A stretch of 28,397 nucleotides of DNA from a virus. Numbering within the stretch: the stretch's first letter is position 1; every line of letters starts with the position of its first letter. The stretch covers positions 1 through 28,397 of the IMG/VR virus record IMGVR_UViG_3300031857_001040; one strand, written 5' to 3'. This document shows positions 8,266-14,966 of the stretch, piece by piece. The position numbers and the translations under genes were made by a program. The notes beneath the pieces are model-generated. The model was not told the origin of the DNA. It worked only from the letters and a program-made list of their open reading frames with translations, and made no database searches.

Positions 8266-10125
8266 ATGGCGTTCAGAGTGTGCTGCAGTTGCGGTGATCC
8301 ATACGATGTCACGTGTAAACGTGTGATTTACGACGGGCAGCCATTAAATTCCGACACGACCATGTCCGGGTACGATCGCGAATGGCTGAGCGCGGAGGAT
8401 GTGCTAGAGGACTTCGATGAACGCAATCAGGTGTTTTGGGTCGGATGTACGCGGCCGGAAGATTACGAAAGTAATTCCTCCTCGAGCGTGTTTCTGTACG
8501 CGACGAAACACAAGCCATTCCGGTACAAGATTGGAACGATGGAAACTGCATTCCCAGACGCATACAACGTCGCTGACCATCGCAGAGACGTAGGGCCACC
8601 AGTTCGTGCATCACGACATTTTAACAACGCGGAAGCGACCAATGTATTGTTCAATTCCCCGATGCGGTCAGGGATTCACGTACCGATAGGCACGACTCAG
8701 GGATACTACGGTTTTGTGTTTGGGTATCGAGCGGCGTTGTCGACATATGACTACTGCCGGCTAGTGATAAACGGAGTAGCATCGACTGTCGTAGACGCGA
8801 CTGGAACATTTTCCAGTCAGTCAAATTTTACAGGCACTGGAAGCGATTTAACGTTGTGGTGTCCGTCCGATATAACGGCATCGTTACCGCTGCTGGAAAA
8901 ATGGGATTTCACCAACGCAGAAGTCTATCTGGATTTGTGGATCACCACCCGAATCGCCATTGTCGACAATTTTGATTACGTCGGGCTGACAGAAGATCCA
9001 GGATACTACGCATCGATTGATGAATACGGAGTTAGGACGGCATTGGGCCACTACGGCCAACAATGGATTTCAACGAGGCTGCTCGTTGGGCCGAGTAAGT
9101 TTAAAAAACACAAGTATGAAGTTTCTTTTGATCGAAATGGCGTAGGCGGAGAGTCAACGGTCATTCTAGGCCAGCGCAACGACCCGATAATTGAGGCGGT
9201 GTCAAATTGGAGGCCGGGAGCGTACGAGGGCGGTGCAGTGTTCGCTCCGGCTACAGCACATTGGTTTAACATCGATGAGCCAATCAGCCCGCCAGATGCT
9301 GGTGATGGTGTATATGTTACGAAAAGCGGTGCTGCAGCACAATCACAGGGGTATATCGGTAGTTCACCCGGTGCCTTTTATGGCGTGCTAACAGGTGCTG
9401 CGGTCAAAGTGTTGGCTCATTGTGACAATGCAGACGGAGATTGCAGAATCACGGGGTATTATACGACAGTTAACAACAACACAAACTCAGTCACGGGAAT
9501 AAGCGAAAACCTGACCACATCACCAGCGTGGTACACGTTTCCCCGACTGACGACGATTCCCAACACCACAGTTCCGATGATCAATACACCGCGTTTTGGC
9601 ATCACTATAACGGGAACGGACGGCACATCGAAAGCCTATATCGACGCGATTTATTTGGAGCTGCAATATAACGAGCGGCCAGAGTGGGAATACACACGCA
9701 CAGGCAGCGAAGGCAAACAAAGACTTACTCACAACCCGTCCGGCGATTATATTGAAATGCAGTTCGGTGAAGAGCTCGTCAAAATCATCGTAAACAAAGG
9801 GGCAACCAGTCTTTCAGGATACCACAAGGACTGTTTGTACATGAAAAACACGGAGGTGTTTTATGATCGATTCGAAGGGTTGATCGATGATATGAGTGGC
9901 GAATGGCCTTTTGAATTATTCGCCGATGCGTGGGACGCAGACACAGAGGCTGAGTTTGGGTTAATCAGCAGAAGGTTAACGTCGCCAAATAGCAGTTATC
10001 GATTTACGCCGGGCGGTATCAACTCGCAGCCTGTCATTCCCGGATTAGCCGGCGGTTCGTACGACAAAGACACTGGAGTAGTATTCGTGGACTTCCCTCG
10101 CATCGTGACGATTCGCAAACTCTGA
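8266..10125 (+). CDS. Large tail fibre / receptor-binding-type protein
   Basis: 619 residues from the ATG at 8266, which has GAGG nine bases upstream; an in-frame ATG at 8203 would overlap the previous gene by 58 bp and has no ribosome site. The first residues are cysteine-rich (FRVCCSCGDPYDVTC). The rest is beta-rich with many Asn, Thr, Tyr and Gly, and two regions look like carbohydrate-binding jelly rolls (about 300-480, VLAHCDNADGDCRITGYY). It is the last large gene of the rightward structural set, the usual place for adhesion proteins. Receptor binding is inferred. Confidence 0.45.
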   Translation: MAFRVCCSCGDPYDVTCKRVIYDGQPLNSDTTMSGYDREWLSAEDVLEDFDERNQVFWVGCTRPEDYESNSSSSVFLYATKHKPFRYKIGTMETAFPDAYNVADHRRDVGPPVRASRHFNNAEATNVLFNSPMRSGIHVPIGTTQGYYGFVFGYRAALSTYDYCRLVINGVASTVVDATGTFSSQSNFTGTGSDLTLWCPSDITASLPLLEKWDFTNAEVYLDLWITTRIAIVDNFDYVGLTEDPGYYASIDEYGVRTALGHYGQQWISTRLLVGPSKFKKHKYEVSFDRNGVGGESTVILGQRNDPIIEAVSNWRPGAYEGGAVFAPATAHWFNIDEPISPPDAGDGVYVTKSGAAAQSQGYIGSSPGAFYGVLTGAAVKVLAHCDNADGDCRITGYYTTVNNNTNSVTGISENLTTSPAWYTFPRLTTIPNTTVPMINTPRFGITITGTDGTSKAYIDAIYLELQYNERPEWEYTRTGSEGKQRLTHNPSGDYIEMQFGEELVKIIVNKGATSLSGYHKDCLYMKNTEVFYDRFEGLIDDMSGEWPFELFADAWDADTEAEFGLISRRLTSPNSSYRFTPGGINSQPVIPGLAGGSYDKDTGVVFVDFPRIVTIRKL

Positions 10126-10193
10126 AAGCACGGGACCGTCATTGTAACGGCCATGGCATCATGCAGGCCGACACCACAGCACCGGGAGAGCCG

Positions 10194-10313
10194 ATGCGAG
10201 CAATCGCAGCGGCTCGCTGTGTTTATCCTGCGCGAGTGATATTCAGCCCGTATCCCGCGCACGTCGTTATCATATATCCGACTCTGCGAGTGATAATCGA
10301 TCAGGCCGAATAA
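10194..10313 (+). CDS. Possible 39-residue protein
   Basis: ATG with GGGAGA six bases upstream; the product alternates hydrophobic and polar residues (VYPARVIFSPYPAHVVIIYP) like beta strands. It ends just before the terminator hairpin. Its start is buried in the hairpin at 10188-10215, which weakens the case. I do not recognise it. Confidence 0.25.
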   Translation: MRAIAAARCVYPARVIFSPYPAHVVIIYPTLRVIIDQAE

Positions 10314-10334
10314 AAACCCCGCGTTTTTGCGGGG
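10312..10334 (-). terminator. Intrinsic terminator of the leftward operon
   Basis: On the minus strand: CCCCGC, loop AAAAAC, GCGGGG, then TTTTTA. It lies 47 bases after the stop of the PAPS-reductase-like gene. On the plus strand no T tract follows, so it chiefly ends leftward transcription. Confidence 0.75.
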
Positions 10335-10380
10335 TCGGCTGGGGATATCACTGCGGCTGATAATTCAAAGTTACCATGAC

Positions 10381-11373
10381 TTATTCAGTACGTCGCCTCA
10401 TGCACCCGACACACGCAGGCTGAAACGACGGCTCATCCCCAAATAACAACATCTGCAGCGGGTTACACTTGCTCGGTTTCTCTGGTTTCGTCGCCCACTG
10501 GCACGGCAATCCAAGCGACTCACACCGCGATTCCAGCCCCTCGATATACTGCCGCGTTTCAGGCTCGATCTTTTCAATCAGATCAAGCTCGTCACGTGTC
10601 CCCATCGTTCCGCACAGGCACTCGCCACTAATGCCGATCACGTCTGTTACCGGGTTTCGTGGCAACCCGAACTCCTGCCGATACGCCTCAAAATCCGCTT
10701 TCGTCTGCCAGTAGAACGGGTTCACCCATATCGTCGACCCGGCTTTTTGTGTGTCCCTCTGGTATCCCGCCCGTATCGACGATTCATCGTGACGAATACC
10801 AGTAACCATCATCACGCAGTCAGTGCGTTTGCGTCCTCGTTTCGCATCGCGCCGCAGTCGTTCAAACGAGCGTTCCTTGAGTCGCTGATACATGCGGGCA
10901 TGTTGTCCTGGGCCTGGCATTCCGAAGTTAAAACACCATTCCTCATACTGTGTAATCCCGTCTGTCCATTTGCCCGCAGGTAATGTCGCTGCATCAAACG
11001 GCATCCCGTTCTTGTGTTTCTTTGGTGGACCCGTTGCTTCTGCCTTGTATTCGAGAAAGTCCCAGCCGTATCGGTTCGCCGTGCGTCTCGCATGTTCTCG
11101 CGACTTCTCGACGCCAATCATCGTATTTGCGTGAACTGCTGCAGCCCCGAACTCGGTGCAGGCGAAATGCGTTGCAACAACTGAATCATTGCCTCCACTA
11201 AAACCTGCGAAGATCGCAACGGGCTTATACTGCTCAATAGCTGATCGCATTATTCGCCGGCCTGATTCCAGCATCCGCTCAACACGCTCTTCATCCATGT
11301 CCCAGAACGCAGCCTGCCTACCGGGCATGGTAACAAGGTTTTGCACCGGAGTTGCCGATGACGCTGGTTCCAT
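10381..11373 (-). CDS. PAPS-reductase / DndC-like ATP-pyrophosphatase
   Basis: 330 residues from the ATG at 11373, which has GGAGG six bases upstream. The adenylation loop F-S-G-G-N-D-S (residues 59-64 for SGGNDS) is that of the PAPS reductase/adenine-nucleotide alpha-hydrolase family, which activates a substrate with ATP for sulfur transfer or reduction. The C-terminal part has CLCG (about 256) and CVGC (about 322), cysteine pairs that could bind zinc or an Fe-S cluster as in DndC-type proteins. It is the last gene of the leftward operon. Its start codon and first 16 codons lie within an attC-like hairpin; an ATG at 11328 just beyond that site is an alternative start. Substrate unknown. Confidence 0.7.
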   Translation of the reverse strand: MEPASSATPVQNLVTMPGRQAAFWDMDEERVERMLESGRRIMRSAIEQYKPVAIFAGFSGGNDSVVATHFACTEFGAAAVHANTMIGVEKSREHARRTANRYGWDFLEYKAEATGPPKKHKNGMPFDAATLPAGKWTDGITQYEEWCFNFGMPGPGQHARMYQRLKERSFERLRRDAKRGRKRTDCVMMVTGIRHDESSIRAGYQRDTQKAGSTIWVNPFYWQTKADFEAYRQEFGLPRNPVTDVIGISGECLCGTMGTRDELDLIEKIEPETRQYIEGLESRCESLGLPCQWATKPEKPSKCNPLQMLLFGDEPSFQPACVGCMRRRTE

Positions 11374-11418
11374 ATTCAACCTCCATGACCGGCAACCCGG
11401 TGAAAACTATCGTTATCA
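11328..11418 (+). repeat. attC-like site G
   Basis: 91 bp. Left arm TGGTAAC-AA-GGTTTTGCACCGGAGTTGCCG pairs with the right arm ending GTTATCA; the left arm has two extra unpaired bases (G after TTTT, A within CCGGAG). The terminal loop holds the PAPS-reductase-like start codon and its GGAGG. The gene on its right stops (TGA) within the last three bases. Confidence 0.7.
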
Positions 11419-11661
11419 CGACTCACTGTGCGTGATTTTGTGTCTGTACCCTTCGCACTCAATCGCCGTCGCTACGTCATCAACTCGTTGCGGGTTCGCA
11501 ACCAACCAATGCTCGCCAACGATAGCCAAGAGGTTGCGGAGCTTTTGCACTTGCGACTCGATGCCGCCTTTCTTCAAACTCGACTCGATCCACCAATGAA
11601 TTGAATCCTGTTCGGTTACCGTGTCACCACGAAATGCTGTTCTTTCATACTCGACTTGCAT
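11416..11661 (-). CDS. Cassette gene 6, unknown 81-residue protein
   Basis: Start ATG 11661 with AGGTGA upstream; the open frame extends further but into the preceding attC-like site. The protein is mixed charge, with a helical middle (SQVQKLRNLLAIVGEHW) and a C-terminal half resembling a small alpha/beta fold. No motif recognised. It fills the interval between attC-like sites F and G exactly: start 19 bases from one, stop inside the other. This layout defines it as a cassette gene. Confidence 0.6.
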   Translation of the reverse strand: MQVEYERTAFRGDTVTEQDSIHWWIESSLKKGGIESQVQKLRNLLAIVGEHWLVANPQRVDDVATAIECEGYRHKITHSES

Positions 11662-11679
11662 GTCTTCACCTGTGCCGCG

Positions 11680-11769
11680 TGATAACAAACCCATGCAACG
11701 GAGCGGCGAATAAGCCGTTTCATGGTGGTTGGTTTTCTTGTCGCCGCCCGTTGATGGGTAGCGTTATCC
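11680..11769 (+). repeat. attC-like site F
   Basis: 90 bp. TGATAAC-AA-ACCCATGCAACGGAGCGGCGA pairs with the reverse complement GATAACGCTACCCATCAACG.. on the right arm. Left-arm extra bases: G (CAT-G-CAACGG) and A (CGG-A-GCGG). Ends in GCGTTATCC. Confidence 0.75.
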
Positions 11770-11985
11770 GTCAACGTTGTACTTTGCACACTTCAGATTC
11801 ATGCACCGCCTGACGACACAGTGAACTGTCATCCTGTCACAATGCACGCACAGTCCAGCATGCTCGCCACCAGCGATTTCCTCAGGCGTACACTCTTTGA
11901 CTGTTCCTGTCCGATCTTCAATCAAATTACGATACCGCTCAGGGTCACCTTTCGCATCTCGCCAGCACTTTTCACACGAAGCCAT
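11764..11985 (-). CDS. Cassette gene 5, cysteine-rich zinc-binding-like protein
   Basis: 73 residues. C4-x2-C7 near the N-terminus (MASCEKCWRDA) and a C-terminal cluster CVHCDRMTVHC, then CMNLKC, suggest one or two zinc sites. The opening SCEKCW.DA followed by ER..L...R.....CTPEE.AG matches a family of small phage and accessory-gene proteins I have seen before, of unknown function. GGGGGCG precedes the ATG. The stop TAA is formed by the TAAC at the end of attC-like site F, so the gene reaches exactly to the site. Confidence 0.65.
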   Translation of the reverse strand: MASCEKCWRDAKGDPERYRNLIEDRTGTVKECTPEEIAGGEHAGLCVHCDRMTVHCVVRRCMNLKCAKYNVDG

Positions 11986-11999
11986 TACACGCCCCCGAC

Positions 12000-12090
12000 G
12001 GATAACAATGCGGTGAACGCGAGTTGCCGTTCACGCGGGTTTGAAGTTGAAAATCCTTTGGCGGCAACTGCGTTACCGCCAGCGTTATCT
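12000..12090 (+). repeat. attC-like site E
   Basis: 91 bp and the clearest fold. GGATAAC-AAT-GCGGTGAACGCGAGTTGCCG on the left; CGGCAACTGCGTTACCGCCAGCGTTATCT on the right. Arms pair except for extra G twice in the left arm (GCGGT-G-AACGC-G-AGTTGCCG). These are positioned like the extrahelical bases of integron attC sites. Confidence 0.8.
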
Positions 12091-12294
12091 GGAAGAATCA
12101 GCCTGTTCGACTGCTTCCATGTACCGTGCCGCCTCACCGCACTGAATCAACGCACGATGAAACGTATGGGCCTCATCGACCGTCGCAAACTCTGCAACGA
12201 CACGAGGCGGATTCCCCTTGAAAGTAATCAGATTAATACATGACGCCCCCGCGACATCCAACGCTTTAATTGCATCCACTGCTTCCTGACACAT
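12085..12294 (-). CDS. Cassette gene 4, unknown 69-residue protein
   Basis: ATG 12294 with GGAG nine bases upstream. Helix-strand-helix pattern: an amphipathic N-terminal helix (CQEAVDAIKALDVAG), a strand pair (INLITFKGNPPRVVAEFATV) and a C-terminal helix (EAHTFHRALIQCGEAARYMEAVEQA), a plausible small ferredoxin-like or similar fold. No recognised family. The stop TAA lies inside the end of attC-like site E; the start is 14 bases from site D. Expressed, if at all, as part of the leftward operon. Confidence 0.6.
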   Translation of the reverse strand: MCQEAVDAIKALDVAGASCINLITFKGNPPRVVAEFATVDEAHTFHRALIQCGEAARYMEAVEQADSSR

Positions 12295-12307
12295 AGCGAC
12301 GAACTCC

Positions 12308-12398
12308 AGATAACAAAGCATTGCACACGGAGTGCCGCACCATCCGTTTTAAGAATTCCACACCGGGCTGCGGCACCCGGTGAATGCCGTCGTTATGC
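12308..12398 (+). repeat. attC-like site D
   Basis: 91 bp. AGATAAC-AA-AGCATTGCACACGGAGTGCCGCA pairs with the arm TGCGGCACCCGGTGAATGCCGTCGTTATGC. Extra left-arm bases after GCATT (G), after CAC (A) and in CGGA-G. Nearly the same sequence as site C (8 differences in 91). Confidence 0.8.
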
Positions 12399-12405
12399 GG
12401 ACAAA

Positions 12406-12645
12406 TCAATCTGTGTAAGCGACGTACCGGAACTTACCGGCACCGAATTGTTCGAATCTCCCACCGAACGTACCTTTTACCTTCGCTTCCACTTGCTCAC
12501 GTGTCGTGCCTTCCGGGTAAACACCTTCTTTTACCATTGAGCAGCCACTATGTGGCTTATCGTGCCAATCGATCTTTGACGTATCGAGCTGTCTCGTTCC
12601 GAGCGGGACTAGCTTTTCTCCATCGAACTCCATCACTGAAAACAT
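12406..12645 (-). CDS. Cassette gene 3, unknown 79-residue protein
   Basis: ATG 12645 with AAAGGG seven to ten bases upstream; the longer open frame runs into the preceding attC-like site. Mixed alpha/beta protein with a glycine-rich end (GTFGGRFEQFGAGKFRYVAYTD) and a central W-H-D-K-P-H segment. No recognised family. Unlike most other cassette genes here its stop (TGA 12406-12408) is eight bases before site D rather than inside it. It is flanked by the two nearly identical sites C and D. Confidence 0.6.
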   Translation of the reverse strand: MFSVMEFDGEKLVPLGTRQLDTSKIDWHDKPHSGCSMVKEGVYPEGTTREQVEAKVKGTFGGRFEQFGAGKFRYVAYTD

Positions 12646-12685
12646 CTGTAACCCTTTCCATTGACGCATAATGTGCAAAACAGCC

Positions 12686-12776
12686 GCATAACCAAGCATT
12701 GCACACGGAGTGCCGCACCATCCGTTTTCAGAAATCCACACCGGGCTGCGGCACCCGGTGAATGCTGTCGTTATCG
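12686..12776 (+). repeat. attC-like site C
   Basis: 91 bp. GCATAAC-CA-AGCATTGCACACGGAGTGCCGCA with the right arm TGCGGCACCCGGTGAATGCTGTCGTTATCG. Same extra left-arm bases as site D. The spacer after TAAC is CA rather than the AA seen in the other sites. Confidence 0.8.
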
Positions 12777-13004
12777 GGACAAACGTTTTACTGTCCATCC
12801 TCGTAATTGTCGCATCACCTCAGACATCGTGAACGTTTCTTTTCCGAGACGCCACTTTCCGTTGATTCGTACCCTCCACTTGCTTTGCTGATTCGGGTAC
12901 GGAAACAATTTCGGCCACAGGCTTCCGCGAAACAGTTCTACCTTTATCGTTTTGCCGCGAATCTCGGCAAAGATTTTCACTTCCGGTTTTCGTTTCTCAG
13001 ACAT
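12771..13004 (-). CDS. Cassette gene 2, unknown basic 77-residue protein
   Basis: ATG 13004 chosen because the preceding open frame has no ribosome site and enters attC-like site B. Very basic (many Lys and Arg), with a beta-rich first half (VKIFAEIRGKTIKVELF) and a helical end (TMSEVMRQLRGWTVKRL). A nucleic-acid-binding role would suit this charge, but no family is recognised. The stop TAA is part of the GATAAC end of site C. Confidence 0.6.
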   Translation of the reverse strand: MSEKRKPEVKIFAEIRGKTIKVELFRGSLWPKLFPYPNQQSKWRVRINGKWRLGKETFTMSEVMRQLRGWTVKRLSR

Positions 13005-13110
13005 AGTCAGCGTTTTCTGCGTCCGTTGCGGTGTATCCGCGATCGCGCCCCCGGATCCGGCGTGTATTTCTCGATCGACCATTCCGGCAGCCGGTGTATG
13101 GGCCTCAGCC

Positions 13111-13201
13111 CGATAACAAGCACTTCCACACGGAGTGGCAGACCCCGCCGAAAAGAATTGAACATCCACCGTCTGCCACCCGGTGAAGTGCAGCGTTATC
13201 G
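13111..13201 (+). repeat. attC-like site B
   Basis: 91 bp. CGATAAC-AA-GCACTTCCACACGGAGTGGCAGAC on the left and GTCTGCCACCCGGTGAAGTGCAGCGTTATCG on the right. The TGGCAGAC and GCACTT blocks pair perfectly; extra C, A and G interrupt only the left arm. Confidence 0.8.
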
Positions 13202-13378
13202 TGCTTCAGAATCCTTGCAATTGACGAGCACATGTCGAATCGAATTACCGACACCAAACGTGCGTCCGTGAACCTCCTCATCATGTTCCACCCATTGCTG
13301 GGCCTGCAGCAATGCATGCAACATATCATTTGCGACTGCTTCCAGATTTTCGCGAGACCACTGAGAAAAATCTGCCAT
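13196..13378 (-). CDS. Cassette gene 1, unknown 60-residue protein
   Basis: ATG 13378 with GGAGG close upstream. A single long helix-rich protein (SQWSRENLEAVANDMLHALLQAQQWVEHDEE) followed by a short end (FGVGNSIRHVLVNCKDSEAR). No motif recognised. The stop TAA is formed by the TAAC of attC-like site B and the start is 19 bases from site A, giving the tight cassette geometry shared by its neighbours. Confidence 0.6.
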   Translation of the reverse strand: MADFSQWSRENLEAVANDMLHALLQAQQWVEHDEEVHGRTFGVGNSIRHVLVNCKDSEAR

Positions 13379-13396
13379 ATGACCTCCAAAAAGGCA

Positions 13397-13486
13397 CGAT
13401 AACAAGGCGATCAACACGGAGCCTTCGAGCATCCGCAAAAAAAATTCACATCACACCCTCGCACCCGGTGAAGATTTTTGTTACTC
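13397..13486 (+). repeat. attC-like site A, right end of the array
   Basis: 90 bp and the most diverged. CGATAAC-AA at the left, GTTACTC at the right; the inner arms keep GATC..CACGGAG against CCCGGTGAAGAT. Includes an A run (13437-13444) in the terminal loop. The stop of the zinc-finger gene to its right lies in its last bases. Confidence 0.6.
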
Positions 13487-13847
13487 ACGCACTGCGTTGT
13501 TCTGCAGCGTATTGTTCGGCCATTCGTTTGTCAGTGCGGGTGATGACTGCGTGTAACAACGGGTTGCGGTGCTTCAGTCGTCTCATGAGTAGCTCACGTT
13601 GCTCGGGTGTCAGCGGTTCGGGTATGTCGAGCCGCATTTCTGACTGATCGAACGGTGGCAACTGTCGTCCTTCTGGATGTTCTGAGCGGCGTTTATTCAG
13701 CCAGATACCTCGACTGCATTTGCAGGCTGCTGGTCCTTTGTTGTCTTCCAGAGGGCAGCCACCTTCAGTGAATCGCTGGCGGAAAAATACGACTGATACG
13801 ATACCGGTGCCGTTGCACATCTGGCAGCGTGGAATGTGTTCGTTCAT
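13485..13847 (-). CDS. Zinc-finger protein of the replication module
   Basis: 120 residues. C8-x2-C11-N-G-T-G (CQMCNGTG, DnaJ-like knuckle) near the N-terminus and C-K-C at about 42-44 could bind zinc; the last 60 residues form charged helices (TPEQRELLMRRLKHR). Small zinc proteins with C..C.GTG occur beside phage helicase loaders. It overlaps the upstream gene as ATGA, so it belongs to the phage operon and is not obviously a mobile cassette. Yet its own stop is within attC-like site A, making it the junction between phage core and cassette array. Confidence 0.6.
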   Translation of the reverse strand: MNEHIPRCQMCNGTGIVSVVFFRQRFTEGGCPLEDNKGPAACKCSRGIWLNKRRSEHPEGRQLPPFDQSEMRLDIPEPLTPEQRELLMRRLKHRNPLLHAVITRTDKRMAEQYAAEQRSA

Positions 13848-14137
13848 ATTTTCAATCCCCAGGCTTCAGCTAAATCGGCCTTCCGGTCAAACGTTACCTC
13901 ACCGCTTTGGGTCATCATCCCCTCACGTTGTCTGCGAATTCTCTCACACAGCGTGAGCAGTTTGCCTAGGTCGGGAAATGGATCGTCAGATGTAGCCAGT
14001 TGCAAAATAGCACGATGCACGATTTGTGGCGTGTCCTTGTAAATTGAAAGCGCCGAGGCCCATGTGTCAGTTTGGTGGTCTGTGAGTTCCAGTGTTCGTT
14101 TTGAGCTGGCGAGTCTTGCCAGTGGTTCAACAAACAT
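13844..14137 (-). CDS. Helicase-loader-like replication protein
   Basis: 97 residues from ATG 14137, eight bases after the stop of the DUF1376 gene; the longer frame to 14296 would overlap that gene for 150 bp. All-helical: W..AL..Y...P..IVHRAILQL.....DPFPDLGKLLTLCERIR. This resembles the small G39P/helicase-loader-type proteins, which recruit or hold the replicative helicase. Its place between DUF1376 and a zinc protein supports a replication role. Assigned from pattern and context. Confidence 0.5.
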   Translation of the reverse strand: MFVEPLARLASSKRTLELTDHQTDTWASALSIYKDTPQIVHRAILQLATSDDPFPDLGKLLTLCERIRRQREGMMTQSGEVTFDRKADLAEAWGLKI

Positions 14138-14144
14138 CGCACCA

Positions 14145-14966
14145 TCAATCGCTGCCGGGAGAAACTGGTACTCCTGATGCTTGTCTGAGGAGTTTGTTGA
14201 AGGAGTTTGCGGTTGTTTGCTCACGCCTCTGGTTTGCTGAGAGATGTGTCTGTCTATCACTTGCCATTTCCTTTCGTTTTCTGGAGTCCCAGCCAACAGC
14301 GGCCAGTCTCCAGTCCTTCATTTTTGTTTTACCGACCATCCAGTTCTTTGAGCCGTAGAAACTGCAGAACTCAACAGCGTCCACACACAGATGCTTTTCA
14401 AGTACGAAGTCAATCACTTCCTGAATTGACGGAGGAGCGAACGCGGTTCTCTGAACAGCAGTCTCACTCTCTCCCGTTTCAACAAAAGCAACCGGCAGCG
14501 ATGTGGTGTGTTTAGTATTTGAAGATGAAGATGAAGATGAAGATGAAGATGAAGGGTTGACTTTTCGTTGAACGTCCGTTGAACGACCGTTGGAAACTGT
14601 CATTTTTGCTGTGGTTTTTGCATGCGTGGCACGTCGCTCCGCAGATTTTCTGCCTGCTTCCGAAGCCTGATCTCGCCGATTTTGTTGCCGTTCTCGCTCA
14701 ATTTCCAACCGGTTGTGTACGAGCCGTTGACTGTCCGTTGGGTGTTCGTTGAACGACCGTTGAACGCTCGTTGCAATTTCCACTGTGCAACCTTTTCCAG
14801 CCAGTTTCGCGCATCGTTCTGGATCCGCAGGGATCGAACCGCACGACCAGCAGTAACAAAGCAGACGAATATAAACGCCTTCTTCTTCCAGTGTCATTTC
14901 GGCTACGCGCGAGGAGGAAAGGTAGTCCTGCGGGTAGAATTGAAACGCGGGAGCCTTACCGGTCAT
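14145..14966 (-). CDS. DUF1376 (YdaU-like) phage replication protein
   Basis: 273 residues. Residues 7-60 (FQFYPQDYLSSSRVAEMTLEEEGVYIRLL..CW..GSIPADP) match the DUF1376 domain found in phage replication-initiation regions, where it probably acts at the origin. A low-complexity linker of 11 serines at about 137-147 joins it to a C-terminal domain with F-Y-G-S-K-N-W-M-V-G-K-T-K-M-K-D-W, which is typical of this family. The start has AAAGGGA upstream and lies within the end of the HNH gene. Confidence 0.7.
   Translation of the reverse strand: MTGKAPAFQFYPQDYLSSSRVAEMTLEEEGVYIRLLCYCWSCGSIPADPERCAKLAGKGCTVEIATSVQRSFNEHPTDSQRLVHNRLEIERERQQNRRDQASEAGRKSAERRATHAKTTAKMTVSNGRSTDVQRKVNPSSSSSSSSSSSNTKHTTSLPVAFVETGESETAVQRTAFAPPSIQEVIDFVLEKHLCVDAVEFCSFYGSKNWMVGKTKMKDWRLAAVGWDSRKRKEMASDRQTHLSANQRREQTTANSFNKLLRQASGVPVSPGSD
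14521..14554 (+). repeat. Hexanucleotide tandem repeat (GAAGAT)
   Basis: Five and two-thirds copies of GAAGAT, encoding the serine run of the DUF1376 protein on the minus strand (alternating TCT and TCA codons). Changes in copy number would keep the frame. Confidence 0.9.

Larger units (their letters stand above)
10126..10380. other. Intergenic stretch between convergent operons
   Basis: Separates the rightward structural genes from the leftward operon. It contains a hairpin at 10188-10215 (GAGCCG/CGGCTC outside, GCGA/TCGC inside, GCAA tetraloop of the GNRA type), a short palindrome ATATCA/TGATAAT near 10346-10363, and one intrinsic terminator serving the leftward operon. No T-rich rightward terminator is evident. 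Confidence 0.6.

Noticed and set aside
10143-10271. Eighth attC-like site after the PAPS-reductase-like gene
   Set aside because: TAAC and GTTATCA occur at the ends but the 128-bp interval lacks the paired inner arms; the hairpin inside is of a different kind.
11821-13271. Plus-strand open frames across the array (e.g. 11821-12243, 12384-12671, 12807-13271)
   Set aside because: They run through the hairpin sites and opposite to genes with proper ribosome sites and stops; no ribosome sites of their own.
13196-13438. Longer forms of cassette genes that begin inside attC-like sites
   Set aside because: The additional N-terminal residues are translated hairpin arms; internal starts have good ribosome sites.
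11328-13486. CRISPR array
   Set aside because: Sites are 90-91 bp imperfect palindromes separated by protein-coding genes of varied length, with no short identical repeats or spacers of constant length.
14521-14554. Phase-variation repeat
   Set aside because: The unit is six bases, so copy changes keep the frame and only alter the length of the serine linker.
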